From Vulcaniibacterium gelatinicum (GTDB taxonomy: Bacteria > Pseudomonadota > Gammaproteobacteria > Xanthomonadales > Xanthomonadaceae), in contig NZ_VNKO01000005.1 of NCBI RefSeq assembly GCF_008033445.1, positions 62,001-126,000 on the forward strand: a DNA stretch of 64,000 bases. The letters are read 5' to 3'. The position numbers and the translations under genes were made by a program. Below the pieces are notes generated by a model. The model saw nothing but the letters and a program-made list of their open reading frames with translations, ran no database searches and was not told the origin of the DNA. Shown here in pieces: positions 8,563 to 17,673 of this stretch; the first letter of the stretch is position 1; every line of letters begins with the position of its first letter.

Positions 8563-9141
8563 ATGCCTGCGCTCCGTCCCGTCCTGGCGTGCGTGGCCGT
8601 GCTGGCCGGGCTGTGCCTGCCGCCCGCCCTGCCCGCGCAGGTGCGCCGCTGCGTGCTGCCCGACGGCACGCCGCTGTTCACCGACCGCCGCTGCGCCGAG
8701 CTCGGCGCGCGCGATACCCCGGTGGCGTCGGCGCGCGCACGCGCGGCCGGCGCGGTGCGACAAGTGCCCCACGGCTGCGCGCGCAACCTGCAGGACCTGG
8801 TGTACGCACTGACCACCGCGGTGGACGCCCGCGACGTCAATCGCCTGGCCTCGCTCCATCACTGGACGGGAATCTCCGACGACGCGGCCGGGCCGCTGCT
8901 GGCACGCCTGGAGACGGTGGCGCGGCGGCCGCTGGTGGACGTGGTGCCGGTGTACGCCCCGGCGGGCGCGGAAACCGGGGAGCCCGCCGACACCGCCGCC
9001 GCTCCGGCCGGCGCCGCGTCCTCGCGCAGGGGCGCGCCGGTCGCGCTGCGGCTCGAGCAGACCCTCGCCGACGGCCGCACCCCCGCGCGCACGGTGTTCG
9101 CCCTGCGCCGCCGCTACGGCTGCTGGTGGCTGAGCCTGTGA
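8563..9141 (+). CDS. secreted DUF4124-like hypothetical protein
   Basis: A 192-residue protein with a clear signal peptide (hydrophobic about 5-22, cleavage near LPAQ). The mature N-terminus carries [17 protein letters not shown], resembling the start of DUF4124 domains, in which two cysteines flank a turn with G-x-x-x-F/Y-T/S-D. The rest has no recognised domain: a helical stretch, then a low-complexity Ala/Pro/Gly linker (about 130-155) and a C-terminal segment with [11 protein letters not shown]. Four to five cysteines suggest periplasmic disulfides. It diverges from gcvT and precedes ilvE by 66 bases. Function unknown. Confidence 0.75.
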   Translation: MPALRPVLACVAVLAGLCLPPALPAQVRRCVLPDGTPLFTDRRCAELGARDTPVASARARAAGAVRQVPHGCARNLQDLVYALTTAVDARDVNRLASLHHWTGISDDAAGPLLARLETVARRPLVDVVPVYAPAGAETGEPADTAAAPAGAASSRRGAPVALRLEQTLADGRTPARTVFALRRRYGCWWLSL

Positions 9142-9207
9142 CCTCCGGCCGCGGCCGCGGCGCGGAGGCTCCGGCACAATAGCGCCTTTCCCGCGAGGCC
9201 CCGAACC

Positions 9208-10125
9208 ATGCGCTATCCCGACTGGATCTGGCACAACGGCCGCATCAAGCCCTGGGCCGAGGCGACCACCCATGTGATGGCGCATGCACTGCATTACGGC
9301 TCCTCGGTGTTCGAGGGCATCCGCAGCTACGAGACGCCCAACGGCCCGGCGATCTTCCGCCTCACCGACCACAACAAGCGCCTGTTCGCCTCGGCGAAGA
9401 TCTACGAGCTGGCGATGCCGTACACGCTGGAGCAGATCAACGCCGCCTGCCGCGAGGTGGTGAAGGCCAACGGCCTGACCAAGGCCTACCTGCGCCCGGT
9501 CGCGTTCCGCGGCCTGGGCGGTTTCGGTCTCTCGGCCGATACGCCGACCGACGTGGCGGTGGCCGCATGGCAGATGGGCGCCTACCTCGGCGACGGCGTG
9601 CTCGAACAGGGCATAGACGCCTGCGTCTCGAGCTGGCAGCGCTTCGCGCCGAACACGATCCCGGCCGGGGCCAAGGCCGGCGGCAACTACCTCTCCGGGC
9701 AGCTGGTCGCGCGCGAGGCGCGCCGGCTCGGCTTCGGCGAGGGCATCGCCCTGGCCTCCACCGGCCTGCTCAGCGAGGGCGCGGGCGAGAACCTGTTCCT
9801 GGTCTTCGACGGCGCGCTGCACACCCCGCCGGTCAGCGCCGCGCTGCTCAACGGCATCACCCGCAACACGCTGATGACGCTGGCGCGCGACCACGGCATC
9901 CCGGTGGTCGAGCGCGACATCCCGCGCGAGTACCTGTACCTGTGCGACGAGCTGTTCATGTGCGGCACCGCGGCCGAGATCACCCCGATCCGCTCGGTGG
10001 ACGGCCGCCAGGTCGGCGAGGGCCGCCCGGGGCCGGTGACGCGGCGCATGCAGGAGCTGTTCTTCGGCCTGTTCGACGGCCGCACGCCGGACCGCTACGG
10101 CTGGCTGGAGCCGGTCGAGGCCTGA
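9208..10125 (+). CDS. ilvE: branched-chain amino acid aminotransferase
   Basis: A 305-residue fold-type IV PLP enzyme that transfers the amino group between glutamate and the 2-oxo acids of Ile, Leu and Val (last step of their synthesis, first of their breakdown). The PLP lysine is K156 in AGAKAGGNYLSG; LHYGSSVFEGIRSY and STGLLSEGAGENLF are the diagnostic blocks. Length equals that of E. coli IlvE. The start ATG follows GCGAGG. Its last 31 bases overlap tail-to-tail with the histidine kinase gene on the other strand. Confidence 0.96.
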   Translation: MRYPDWIWHNGRIKPWAEATTHVMAHALHYGSSVFEGIRSYETPNGPAIFRLTDHNKRLFASAKIYELAMPYTLEQINAACREVVKANGLTKAYLRPVAFRGLGGFGLSADTPTDVAVAAWQMGAYLGDGVLEQGIDACVSSWQRFAPNTIPAGAKAGGNYLSGQLVAREARRLGFGEGIALASTGLLSEGAGENLFLVFDGALHTPPVSAALLNGITRNTLMTLARDHGIPVVERDIPREYLYLCDELFMCGTAAEITPIRSVDGRQVGEGRPGPVTRRMQELFFGLFDGRTPDRYGWLEPVEA

Positions 10126-11459
10126 CCACCCACGCCGCCCGGCGGCGAGAAGACGAGGGTGGCGACCACGCCGCCCGGTTCGCCGGGCAGCACCCGCACC
10201 TGCCAGCCGTACAGCTCGCACAGGCGGCGGACGATGGACAGGCCGATGCCGCCGCCGTGGGTGTGGCCGGCGTGGCTGCCGCGGTAGCCGCGCTCGAACA
10301 GCCGCGCGGCGTCCTCGGCGCTCAGGCCGGGGCCGGTGTCGGCCACCTCCACCGCATCGGGGCGCAGCCGCACCACCACCTCGCCGCGCGCGGTGTACTT
10401 GACCGCGTTGCCGATCAGGTTGCCGAGCGCGACCGACACCGCCGCCTCGGGCGCGTCCACGATCAGGCCGCCCTCGCCTTCCAGGCGCAACTCCAGCGGC
10501 TTGCCGCCGAGCTGGGCGCGGTGGGTCTCCAGCAGCTGCTCGGCCACCTTGCCCACGTCGCAGATGCCGTGCCCGCGCTCGTTGCGCGACAGCAGCAGCA
10601 GCGCGCTGATCAGGTCGGTGCACTGCTGCTCGGCGCGCTGGATCCGGCGCAGGCGCGCGCGGGTGCGCTCATCCAGGTCCTGGCGTGCGAGCAGCAGCTC
10701 GGTGGCGCCGCGGATCACCGCCAGCGGCGTGCGCAGCTCGTGGCTGACGTCGGCGTTGAACTCGCGGTCGCGCTTGACCACCTCGGTCAGGCGCCCGGCG
10801 TAGTCGTCGAGCGCGGCGGCGAGCTGGCCGACCTCGTCCTCCGCGAAGTGCCCGGCCAGGCCCTCGGGTTGCGGGCTGCGGCCGGATTCCTTCAGCAGCG
10901 CGGCCAGCTCCGATACCGGCCGCATCACCCGCGAGGCCGCCCACCAGCCGACCAGCAGCGACAGCGCCGAGAACACCACCACCGCGCCGTACAGCGCGCG
11001 CCGGAAGCGCTGTTCGCCGCGGAGGGTCTGGGTCATGTCGTAGGCGACGAAGAACCAGGCCTCCGGCGTCTTGCGCACCGCGAGCTTGTACGAGAACGGC
11101 GTGCCGTCGGGGTTGACGCCGTCGAGCCCGTACACGCCGTCGGGGAGTTCCACCCACTCGGGGAAATCGGTGCGCAGCCGTTCGCTGTCCGGCGCAAACA
11201 CGTAGGCGCGCATCTGCTGCACCGGCAGGTCGGGGCGACGGTCCGGGTCGGCGTAGTAGCGGCGCGCGTACTCGTCGATGTTGCGGTTGAGCACGTCCAC
11301 CACCAGCGCGTCCTCGACCCGGTTGCGCGCCCAGTTGGTGGCGAAGGCCAGCAGCAGCGTCAGGCTGACGCCGAGCAGGAAGAACGAGAGGACGATGCGG
11401 CTGCGCAGCCGCCGGCGGTAGCGCCGCGGGCGGCGGGCCGGCGCCTGTTCACTCGGCAT
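10095..11459 (-). CDS. colS: ColS-like sensor histidine kinase
   Basis: A 454-residue membrane kinase: two membrane segments (about 21-42 and 155-176) enclosing a periplasmic domain of about 110 residues, a HAMP-like linker, a HisKA domain with phospho-acceptor His240 (DVSHELRTPL), and an HATPase domain with N (NLIGNAVKY), G1 (VADTGPGLS) and G2 (GGGIGLSI) boxes. The periplasmic loop has EWVE at 101-104, an ExxE motif of the kind reported for metal sensing in Pseudomonas ColS. It overlaps colR by 11 bases and is co-transcribed with it. The ColS name rests mainly on the very ColR-like partner; the exact signal is inferred. Confidence 0.88.
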   Translation of the reverse strand: MPSEQAPARRPRRYRRRLRSRIVLSFFLLGVSLTLLLAFATNWARNRVEDALVVDVLNRNIDEYARRYYADPDRRPDLPVQQMRAYVFAPDSERLRTDFPEWVELPDGVYGLDGVNPDGTPFSYKLAVRKTPEAWFFVAYDMTQTLRGEQRFRRALYGAVVVFSALSLLVGWWAASRVMRPVSELAALLKESGRSPQPEGLAGHFAEDEVGQLAAALDDYAGRLTEVVKRDREFNADVSHELRTPLAVIRGATELLLARQDLDERTRARLRRIQRAEQQCTDLISALLLLSRNERGHGICDVGKVAEQLLETHRAQLGGKPLELRLEGEGGLIVDAPEAAVSVALGNLIGNAVKYTARGEVVVRLRPDAVEVADTGPGLSAEDAARLFERGYRGSHAGHTHGGGIGLSIVRRLCELYGWQVRVLPGEPGGVVATLVFSPPGGVGGQASTGSSQP

Positions 11460-12129
11460 CGGGCGCGGCGATCCGGTAGCCGATGCCGTGGCGGGTCTGG
11501 ATCAGGGGCACGCCGAACGGCTTGTCGATCACGGCGCGCAGGCCGTGGATGTGCACCCGCAGCGAATCCGAATCGGGCAGCTCCTCGCCCCACACCCGCG
11601 TCTCCAGCTCCTGGCGGGTGACCACCGCGGGCGAGGCCTCCATCAGCGCCTGCAGGATCTTCAGCGCGGTCGGGTTGAGCTGGAGCAGCTTGCCCTGGCG
11701 CCGAACCTCGAGCGTGTCGAGGTTGTACTCGAGGTCGCCCACGGTCAGCACCCGTGTCTGCACGCCCTTGCCGCGGCGGGTGAGGGCGTTCAGGCGCACC
11801 TCGACCTCCTGCAGCGCGAACGGCTTGATCAGGTAGTCGTCCGCGCCCGACTCGAACCCGGCGAGCTTGTTCTCGAGCGTGTCGCGCGCGGTCAGCATCA
11901 GCACCGGGGTCTGCTTGCGCGCCTCGGTGCGCAGCTTGCGGCACACCTCCAGGCCGTCCATGCCCGGCAGGTTGAGGTCGAGCACGATCGCGTCGAAGTC
12001 GTTGATCACCGCCAGGTGCAGCCCGGTCACGCCGTCGGCGGCGAAATCCACGCTGTGGCCGCGGTCCTCGAGGTAGTCCCCGAGGTTGGCGGCGATGTCC
12101 TGGTTGTCTTCGATGACGAGGATGCGCAT
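11449..12129 (-). CDS. colR: ColR-like OmpR-family response regulator
   Basis: A 226-residue regulator with an N-terminal receiver (phospho-acceptor D51 in VLDLNLPGMDG, conserved K near 102 in LIKPF) and a C-terminal winged-helix domain (about 130-222, with DSDSLRVHIHGLRAVIDKPF). The order and wording of the DNA-binding half are close to Pseudomonas ColR as I recall it, which controls envelope and lipid A genes in response to metal stress. It precedes colS with an 11-base overlap. No Shine-Dalgarno is present; a promoter ends 6 bases before ATG, so the mRNA may be leaderless. Confidence 0.9.
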   Translation of the reverse strand: MRILVIEDNQDIAANLGDYLEDRGHSVDFAADGVTGLHLAVINDFDAIVLDLNLPGMDGLEVCRKLRTEARKQTPVLMLTARDTLENKLAGFESGADDYLIKPFALQEVEVRLNALTRRGKGVQTRVLTVGDLEYNLDTLEVRRQGKLLQLNPTALKILQALMEASPAVVTRQELETRVWGEELPDSDSLRVHIHGLRAVIDKPFGVPLIQTRHGIGYRIAAPDAE

Positions 12130-12135
12130 GCAGCG

Positions 12136-12164
12136 AGATTAACCTCTGGCCGCACCCCCGTCAG
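12136..12164 (-). promoter_or_regulatory. putative colR promoter giving a leaderless mRNA
   Basis: On the minus strand CTGACG (12159-12164), 17-base spacer, TAATCT (12136-12141), then 6 bases to the colR ATG. It lies downstream of the intrinsic terminator, so colRS could be expressed independently of upstream transcription. Confidence 0.45.
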
Positions 12165-12183
12165 CCGCGACGCCGCCGCGGAC

Positions 12184-12215
12184 AAAAAAAGCCCGGACGC
12201 GGCGAGCGCCCGGGC
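12184..12215 (-). terminator. rho-independent terminator upstream of colR
   Basis: On the minus strand GCCCGG...CCGGGC closes a 25-base hairpin with a second inner helix, followed by seven Ts (12184-12190). It lies 55 bases before the colR start and about 190 bases after the rimK stop. Confidence 0.75.
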
Positions 12216-12305
12216 CGAAGGTCTAACCCCGATTACCGTAATCCGCTTCGTCCGTCCGAGAGTCGGCAGGAGCGCCGCAGAGTGCGGTCGGCACAGGCTA
12301 CGGGG
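12184..12305 (-). ncRNA. candidate small RNA or attenuated leader, about 120 nt
   Basis: Lies between rimK and colR with a -10-like TTTAAT at 12312-12317 upstream and the terminator at its 3' end. It begins C-rich (GCCCCCCGTAGCC) and contains a small hairpin GATTACGGTAATC. No coding potential is visible. It could be an independent small RNA, a trailer of rimK, or a terminated leader of colRS. No known RNA family recognised. Confidence 0.42.
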
Positions 12306-12311
12306 GGCGCG

Positions 12312-12339
12312 ATTAAAGCACCGTTAAAGGGGTCGCCAA
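12312..12339 (-). promoter_or_regulatory. putative promoter of the rimK-colR intergenic RNA
   Basis: On the minus strand TTGGCG (12334-12339), 16-base spacer, TTTAAT (12312-12317; five of six consensus bases). The surrounding 50 bases are notably AT-rich for this genome. Confidence 0.42.
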
Positions 12340-12407
12340 ATCGCGTGAAGATTTTGTTAAGCCAGCGACCGGGGCCAGCGGCCCTGCCAGATCAATCGGA
12401 GAATCAA

Positions 12408-13346
12408 TTACTTACGAGACTGTTGCGGCCGGGATCGTGCCGCGGCGGCGGGCACGGGCGCGGTCCGGTGGCGCCGGACCCCACGGGCGATGTGGCGGAT
12501 GATCGCATCGGCCACGTCCACCCCGCTGGCGGCCTCGATCCCCTCCAGGCCGGGCGAGGCGTTGACCTCCAGCACCAGCGGCCCGCGCCGGGAGCGGATC
12601 AGGTCCACGCCGGCCACGCCCAGGCCGAGCAGGCGCGCGGCGCGGATTGCGGTGCGCGCCTCCTCCGGGCTCGGGGTTTCGGCACTGGCGCTGCCGCCGC
12701 GATGCAGGTTGGAGCGGAAGTCGCCCAGCGGCGCCTGGCGCCGCATCGCCGCGACCACCTTGCCACCCACCACCAGGCAGCGCAGGTCCGCCCCTTCCGC
12801 CTCGGCCACGAACTCCTGCACCAGGAAGTTCGCGTACAGCCCGCGCAGGGCCTCCACCGCGGCGCGGCTCGCCGAGGGCTTCTCGGTCAGCATCACCCCG
12901 GCGCCCTGGCTGCCCTCGGTCAGCTTGATCACGTGCGGGGGCGGGCCGAGCAGGGACAGCAGGTCGGCGGTGTCGTCGGGATTGTCGCCGATCACCGTGG
13001 TCGGCAGCCGCAACCCGTGTGCGGCCAGCAGCTGGTGGCAGCGCAGCTTGTCGCGCGCGATCAGGATCGCGTCGGACGGGTTGGGCGTGTAGCAGCCCAT
13101 CAGTTCGAACTGGCGCAGCACCGCGCTGCCGTAGCGCGTGATCGAGGCGCCGATGCGCGGCAGCACCGCGTCGTAGTCGGTCAGCGGCCGGCCCTTGTGG
13201 TGGATCGCGAACCCGTCGCTGCCGATGCGCATGTAGCAGCGCAGCGGGTCGAGCACGCGCACCGTGTGCCCGTGCGCACGCGCCGCCTCGACCAGGCGGC
13301 GGGTCGAGTAGAGCTTGCTGTTGCGCGAGAGGATCGCGAGTTTCAT
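12408..13346 (-). CDS. rimK: RimK-type ATP-grasp ligase (ribosomal protein S6 glutamate ligase)
   Basis: A 312-residue ATP-grasp enzyme; RimK adds glutamates to the C-terminus of ribosomal protein S6. The N-terminal [18 protein letters not shown], the central ATP-grasp ([33 protein letters not shown]) and the metal-binding end ([17 protein letters not shown]) match the family; the C-terminal 20 residues (Ala/Arg/Pro/Gln) are variable. The frame is open back into the tRNA gene, but family homology fixes the ATG at 13346. Encoded downstream of tRNA-Gly. Confidence 0.93.
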   Translation of the reverse strand: MKLAILSRNSKLYSTRRLVEAARAHGHTVRVLDPLRCYMRIGSDGFAIHHKGRPLTDYDAVLPRIGASITRYGSAVLRQFELMGCYTPNPSDAILIARDKLRCHQLLAAHGLRLPTTVIGDNPDDTADLLSLLGPPPHVIKLTEGSQGAGVMLTEKPSASRAAVEALRGLYANFLVQEFVAEAEGADLRCLVVGGKVVAAMRRQAPLGDFRSNLHRGGSASAETPSPEEARTAIRAARLLGLGVAGVDLIRSRRGPLVLEVNASPGLEGIEAASGVDVADAIIRHIARGVRRHRTAPVPAAAARSRPQQSRK

Positions 13347-13442
13347 GGCCCGGTCCTGCGGGCAGCGGGCCCGCCCGGCGCCGCACGCCGGAGACGATGC
13401 CGATGCCCCGATCGAAGCTGCCCCAATCGAAGACGCTCCAAG

Positions 13443-13470
13443 TGAAAACGGCGGCCACGCGGGCCGCCGT
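13443..13470 (-). terminator. terminator of tRNA-Gly
   Basis: Perfect 9-base-pair stem ACGGCGGCC/GGCCGCCGT (13448-13456 with 13462-13470), 5-base loop, then TTTCACTT on the minus strand, a few bases after the tRNA 3' end. Confidence 0.7.
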
Positions 13471-13477
13471 CGGGATC

Positions 13478-13551
13478 TGGAGCGGGCGATGGGAATCGAA
13501 CCCACGCTATCGGCTTGGGAAGCCGAAGTTCTACCATTGAACTACGCCCGC
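13478..13551 (-). tRNA. tRNA-Gly (anticodon CCC)
   Basis: A 74-base tRNA with encoded CCA. Acceptor GCGGGCG pairs with CGCCCGC, the D arm is GTTCAATGGTAGAAC, the anticodon loop TTCCCAA gives CCC (reads GGG), and the T arm is TGGGTTCGATTCCCA. The acceptor, D-arm and T-loop sequences match E. coli tRNA-Gly(CCC). Confidence 0.97.
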
Positions 13552-13560
13552 ACGGGCCGA

Positions 13561-13590
13561 AGTCTATGCCCCGTCGGCCGGGCTTGGCAA
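13561..13590 (-). promoter_or_regulatory. tRNA-Gly promoter
   Basis: On the minus strand TTGCCA (13585-13590), 18-base spacer, TAGACT (13561-13566), placed 10 bases before the mature 5' end of the tRNA. Confidence 0.6.
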
Positions 13591-13620
13591 CGCGGCGCCG
13601 GCGGGCCTCCGGCGCCGCGT
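13590..13620 (-). terminator. terminator hairpin after the autotransporter gene
   Basis: Perfect 12-base-pair stem (13590-13601 with 13609-13620), 7-base loop, 11 bases past the autotransporter stop on the minus strand; the U tract is short (TTGCC) and merges into the tRNA -35 element. Confidence 0.55.
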
Positions 13621-13631
13621 CCGGGCATGGT

Positions 13632-15473
13632 TCAGAAGCCCCCGCCGAGGGTCACGAACACCGTGGCGTCGTTGCCGCCGCCTTGCTGGACGGTGGCGCT
13701 GGCGCCGATGTTCGCGTCCAGCCCGAACAGGCGGGTGCGGGCGCCGAAGGTGATCGTGGCGTAGTCCTGGTCGCGGTCCAGGCCCGGCACCGCGAACGGC
13801 GCGGTGCCCGGCATCGAGCGGGACTGGGCGAAGGCTTCCTCGGCCGGATCCTCGAACTCGCGGTCCACGGTCAGGCGCGCGTACGGCACCAGGTGGTCGT
13901 GGATCGCGTAGCTCGCCTGCCAGCCGATGCTGCCGATCAGCGAGTCGAACGCCTGCTCCGGATAGGCCAGCGCGGTGGACTCGGTGCTGTCCTCGGCGTA
14001 GCCGTCCACTTCGATCCGCTGCGAGATCACCGCCAGCACCGGGCCGTGGCGCAGGCGCTCGCCGCCGAACTCCCAGCCCGCGCTGGCGGCGACGGTCAGG
14101 TTGTCGCCGTCGGGCGAGCCGCGATGCACGCGCGTGGCCGGGCCCAGGTGCACCTCGCGCTCGACGTCGAAGCCGAGCCTGCTGTAGCTGACCTGGGCGT
14201 TGACCCAGGGGCCGTCGCCGCGCCAGCCGACGAAGCCGCCGAGCGTGGCGTCGCTCTGCTCGAACTCGCCGCGGCGCTGGCCGAAGTCGATGTCCTGGCG
14301 GCCGTAGCCGGCGAACGCGCCCCAGGCGAAGGCGCCGCGGACCCAGTCCACGCCGAAGGTCAGGGTCGGCCCCATGCCGTCGTAATCGTCACCGTCGCCG
14401 TAGCGCTGGTTGTCGCCGCGCACGTCCGCCCACCAGCGCATGCCCTCGCCTTCCCCGCCCTGCCAGTGCTGGGCCACGCGCTCGGCGCGGGCGCGGCCGA
14501 CCATCGCCGCCGAGTGCGGCAGCACCGCGATCTGGCGCGGGGCCTCCAGCACCGAGATCGCGAAATCGGCCAGCAGGCGATGGCCGGCCGTGGTCGGGTG
14601 CACGCCGTCGGCGAAGGCGAAGGTCTCGTTCGCGCCGGGCGCGACCAGGTTGCCCGGCGTGCACACCAGCGAGGAGGTGCTGCCGCAGGCCGGCGCGGTG
14701 ACATTGACCAGGCCGTAGGCGGACGGCGCGGCCGCGATCTCGCGCAGGAAGTGGAAGGTGTCGAGCGGGATCACCCGCACGCCGGCCTGCTGCAGGCCGT
14801 TGAACAGCGTCGTGTTGTAGGTCTGCACCAGCGTGGTCACGCCGGCCGAGCCGGCCGGCCCCAGCGACAGGCCGAACGGCGTCCTGCCCACGTCGGGCAT
14901 CGTCGGCACCAGGATGTAGCGCGCGCCGGCGTTCTGCAGCGACTGCACCAGCGTCACCTCCCGGCCCGCCGCGGCGAGGAACGTCGCCTGCGTGGTCAGG
15001 CCGTTGAGGTGGAAGAACAGGTCGTTGGCGCCGCCCCAGACGGTGTACAGCGCGTTCGGGTCGGCGCGGCCGCCGTTGGCGGACAGGTGCGCCTGGATCT
15101 GCAGGCCGATGGAGGGGGCGAACTGGGTCGGGTTGGTCGGCGGGAAGCCGGGGCCGAGGTTGATCGTCGCCCCGCCCGCCGCGTAGTTGTCGCCGGTGCC
15201 GGGCGCGATGCCGGTGGAGGTGAGCTGCCAGGCCGGCGCGGCGTCGGTGCCGTAGTACTGGGCCAGGAACTCCGCCCACACCAGGCCCGGATTGGTGGTG
15301 AAGCGGCCGGTCACCGCCTGCGCGCTGGGCGGCAGGATCGGGCGGTAGAACCCCGCGTCGGTGAGGCTGTCGCCGAAGAACACGGTCTGGCTGTAGGTCT
15401 GCGCGGCCACCGGCGCGAAGACCAGGGCGAGGGCGCAGGCGAGGGCGGAACGGGTCAGGCGGCTGGGCTTCAT
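13632..15473 (-). CDS. GDSL-family autotransporter esterase (EstA-like)
   Basis: A 613-residue protein: signal peptide (about 1-24, cleavage APVAAQ), GDSL lipase/esterase passenger (about 28-345) and a C-terminal beta-barrel (about 370-613) ending in the terminal aromatic VFVTLGGGF. Catalytic blocks are visible: FFGDSLTD with nucleophile Ser36, GGANDL (block III) and DGVHPT (Asp/His, block V). It is expected to be exported to the outer membrane and hydrolyse short-chain esters or lipids at the surface. GGGGAG 9 bases before ATG fixes the start. Monocistronic, with its own terminator. Confidence 0.93.
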   Translation of the reverse strand: MKPSRLTRSALACALALVFAPVAAQTYSQTVFFGDSLTDAGFYRPILPPSAQAVTGRFTTNPGLVWAEFLAQYYGTDAAPAWQLTSTGIAPGTGDNYAAGGATINLGPGFPPTNPTQFAPSIGLQIQAHLSANGGRADPNALYTVWGGANDLFFHLNGLTTQATFLAAAGREVTLVQSLQNAGARYILVPTMPDVGRTPFGLSLGPAGSAGVTTLVQTYNTTLFNGLQQAGVRVIPLDTFHFLREIAAAPSAYGLVNVTAPACGSTSSLVCTPGNLVAPGANETFAFADGVHPTTAGHRLLADFAISVLEAPRQIAVLPHSAAMVGRARAERVAQHWQGGEGEGMRWWADVRGDNQRYGDGDDYDGMGPTLTFGVDWVRGAFAWGAFAGYGRQDIDFGQRRGEFEQSDATLGGFVGWRGDGPWVNAQVSYSRLGFDVEREVHLGPATRVHRGSPDGDNLTVAASAGWEFGGERLRHGPVLAVISQRIEVDGYAEDSTESTALAYPEQAFDSLIGSIGWQASYAIHDHLVPYARLTVDREFEDPAEEAFAQSRSMPGTAPFAVPGLDRDQDYATITFGARTRLFGLDANIGASATVQQGGGNDATVFVTLGGGF

Positions 15474-15587
15474 GCGTTGGGGCTCCCCGGAGAAAGCGGC
15501 CGCGCAACGTGCGCGGCCGTATGCGCCGATGGTTCCAGAAACGCCGGACACGCTCAACCGCCCTTCGCCCTCGGGCCGGCCTGCGGC

Positions 15588-15593
15588 GACAAT
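15588..15593 (+). promoter_or_regulatory. -10-like element 6 bases before thiS
   Basis: GACAAT followed by six bases and the thiS ATG; no Shine-Dalgarno, consistent with a leaderless mRNA. Confidence 0.35.
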
Positions 15594-15599
15594 GGGCGC

Positions 15600-15800
15600 A
15601 TGGACATCCTGCTCAACGGCGAGCCGCGCCGGCTCCAGGCGCCGTGCACCGTGCTCGACCTGCTGCAACGCGAGGGCCTGGCCGGGCGCCGGGTCGCGGT
15701 CGAGGTCAACGGCACGATCGTGCCGCGCGGCGCGCATGCCCGCCACGAACTGCAGGCCGGGGACCGGGTCGAGATCGTGCACGCCCTCGGCGGCGGCTGA
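15600..15800 (+). CDS. thiS: sulfur carrier protein ThiS
   Basis: A 66-residue ubiquitin-like carrier ending in the required Gly-Gly (ALGGG), which is thiocarboxylated and donates sulfur to ThiG for the thiazole ring of thiamine. [12 protein letters not shown] and [12 protein letters not shown] are family blocks. The start ATG has a -10-like hexamer 6 bases upstream and no Shine-Dalgarno. It precedes thiG, separated by 286 bases. Confidence 0.95.
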   Translation: MDILLNGEPRRLQAPCTVLDLLQREGLAGRRVAVEVNGTIVPRGAHARHELQAGDRVEIVHALGGG

Positions 15801-16086
15801 AAGAACGCGCGAGACGCATCGGGCGGTCACGGGAACCCGGCCGTCCGCGGCGGGGGGATTGCGCCGGGGACCCGAAAGCTTTGCGACGCCGGCTCGCGCC
15901 GGGTGTGCCTTGTCGGACCGCGCGATGCGACATCGCGCGCGAGCGGCCGGCTGCGCCGGGTCCAGGGGAAACCCGGGCGCGAGGGCGGCCCCTCAGCCCA
16001 CACTACGGCGCGCTCCGCATGAACCGGACAGCCCGGCCGCGGTTTCGCGGCTGCGGCCGACGGGCGGCGCGCGGTACCATTTGCGG
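15801..16086 (+). other. thiS-thiG intergenic region
   Basis: 286 bases, unusually long for a thiS-thiG pair. No open frame with coding character, no TPP (THI box) riboswitch motifs and no terminator with a U tract. A -10-like TACCAT ends 6 bases before the thiG ATG (16075-16080), so thiG may have its own leaderless transcript. Confidence 0.55.
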
Positions 16087-16890
16087 ATGCACGACCTGTC
16101 CACTCTGCGGCCCGACGACGCGCTCGTCGTCGCCGGCCGCCGCTACCGTTCCCGGCTGCTGACCGGCACCGGCAAGTTCAAGGATCTCGAGGAAACCCGC
16201 CGCGCCACCGAGGCCGCGGGCGCCGAGATCGTGACCGTGGCGATCCGCCGCACCAACATCGGCCAGACCCCCGGCGAGCCGAACCTGCTCGACGTGCTGC
16301 CGCCGGACCGCTACACGATCCTGCCCAACACCGCCGGCTGCTACACCGCCGAGGACGCGGTGCGCACCTGCCGCCTGGCGCGCGAGCTGCTCGACGGCCA
16401 CACGCTGGTGAAGCTGGAAGTGCTCGGCGACCAGAAGACGCTGTACCCGGACGTGGTGCAGACGCTCAAGGCCGCCGAGATCCTGGTCGCCGAAGGCTTC
16501 CAGGTGATGGTCTACACCAGCGACGACCCGATCCTGGCCAAGCGCCTGGAGGAGATCGGCTGCGTGGCGGTGATGCCGCTGGCCGCGCCGATCGGCTCGG
16601 GCCTGGGGATCCAGAACCGCTACAACCTGCTCGAGATCGTCGAGAACGCGAAGGTGCCGATCCTGGTGGACGCCGGCGTGGGCACCGCCTCGGACGCGGC
16701 GATCGCGATGGAGCTCGGCTGCGACGGGGTGCTGATGAACACCGCCATCGCCGGGGCGAAGGATCCGGTGCTGATGGCGCACGCGATGAAGCTCGCGGTC
16801 GAGGCCGGGCGCGCGGCGTTCCTGGCCGGGCGCATCCCGCGCAAGCGCTACGCTTCGGCCTCGAGCCCGGTCGAAGGGCTGATCGGATGA
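16087..16890 (+). CDS. thiG: thiazole synthase
   Basis: A 267-residue TIM-barrel enzyme that builds the thiazole phosphate of thiamine from deoxyxylulose 5-phosphate, dehydroglycine and ThiS thiocarboxylate. The imine-forming lysine is K109 in [33 protein letters not shown] and [13 protein letters not shown] are hallmark blocks. The start follows TACCAT by 6 bases with no Shine-Dalgarno. It is 27 bases upstream of trmB. Confidence 0.97.
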   Translation: MHDLSTLRPDDALVVAGRRYRSRLLTGTGKFKDLEETRRATEAAGAEIVTVAIRRTNIGQTPGEPNLLDVLPPDRYTILPNTAGCYTAEDAVRTCRLARELLDGHTLVKLEVLGDQKTLYPDVVQTLKAAEILVAEGFQVMVYTSDDPILAKRLEEIGCVAVMPLAAPIGSGLGIQNRYNLLEIVENAKVPILVDAGVGTASDAAIAMELGCDGVLMNTAIAGAKDPVLMAHAMKLAVEAGRAAFLAGRIPRKRYASASSPVEGLIG

Positions 16891-16917
16891 GGGCGGCCCG
16901 CGTCGGGGAGGCCTGCG

Positions 16918-17637
16918 GTGACTGACCCCGGCAAGCTTCCGCCGAAGCCCTTCACGGTCGAGGAAGGCCACCGCCGCGTGCGCAGCTTCGTCCTGCGCCA
17001 GGGCCGCTTCACTCCGGCGCAGCAGCGCGCGTTCGACCTGCTGTGGCCGCGCTACGGCCTGGACTACACCGGACAGGCCCGCGATTTCGACGCCGTGTTC
17101 GGCCGCCGCGCCCCGCGCGTGCTGGAGATCGGCTTCGGCAACGGCGAGGCGCTGCGCGCATCGGCCGCGCAGGATCCGGCGCGCGACTACCTGGGCATCG
17201 AGGTGCACGCCCCCGGCGTCGGCCGCCTGCTCAACGGCCTGGCCCAGGACGGCACCGGCAACGTGCGCGTGTACCACCACGACGCGGTGGAGGTGCTGCA
17301 GCACGAGATCGGCGACGGCGCGCTGGCCGAAGTCCGGATCTGGTTCCCCGATCCGTGGCACAAGAAGCGCCACCACAAGCGGCGGCTGGTGAACGCGGAA
17401 TTCGCCGCGCTGCTGGTGCGCAAGCTCGCGCCCGGCGGGCGCTTGCACCTGGCCACCGATTGGCAGGACTATGCCGAGCAGATGTGGGACGTGCTCGACG
17501 CCACGCCGGGCCTGCGCAACAGCGCCGGGGCGCGCGGGCACGTGCCGCGGCCGGCGTGGCGCCCGCAGACGCACTTCGAGGCGCGCGGGCAGCGGCTCGG
17601 GCACGGGGTGTGGGACCTGCTGTACGACAGGATCTGA
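16918..17637 (+). CDS. trmB: tRNA (guanine-46-N7-)-methyltransferase
   Basis: A 239-residue SAM-dependent enzyme methylating G46 of tRNAs. SAM-binding [12 protein letters not shown], the [16 protein letters not shown] motif and [11 protein letters not shown] are diagnostic. GTG start with GGGGAGG 7 bases upstream. Tightly follows thiG, so likely one transcript with it, an arrangement usual in Xanthomonadaceae. Confidence 0.96.
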   Translation: MTDPGKLPPKPFTVEEGHRRVRSFVLRQGRFTPAQQRAFDLLWPRYGLDYTGQARDFDAVFGRRAPRVLEIGFGNGEALRASAAQDPARDYLGIEVHAPGVGRLLNGLAQDGTGNVRVYHHDAVEVLQHEIGDGALAEVRIWFPDPWHKKRHHKRRLVNAEFAALLVRKLAPGGRLHLATDWQDYAEQMWDVLDATPGLRNSAGARGHVPRPAWRPQTHFEARGQRLGHGVWDLLYDRI

Positions 17638-17673
17638 AGCGCAACCTCTCACGCGGAACGCGATCGCACCCGA

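Noticed and set aside
15474-16086. Possible TPP riboswitch before thiS or thiG
   Set aside because: No CTGAGA ... ACC(C/T)TTGAACCTGAT-like THI-box motifs on the plus strand.
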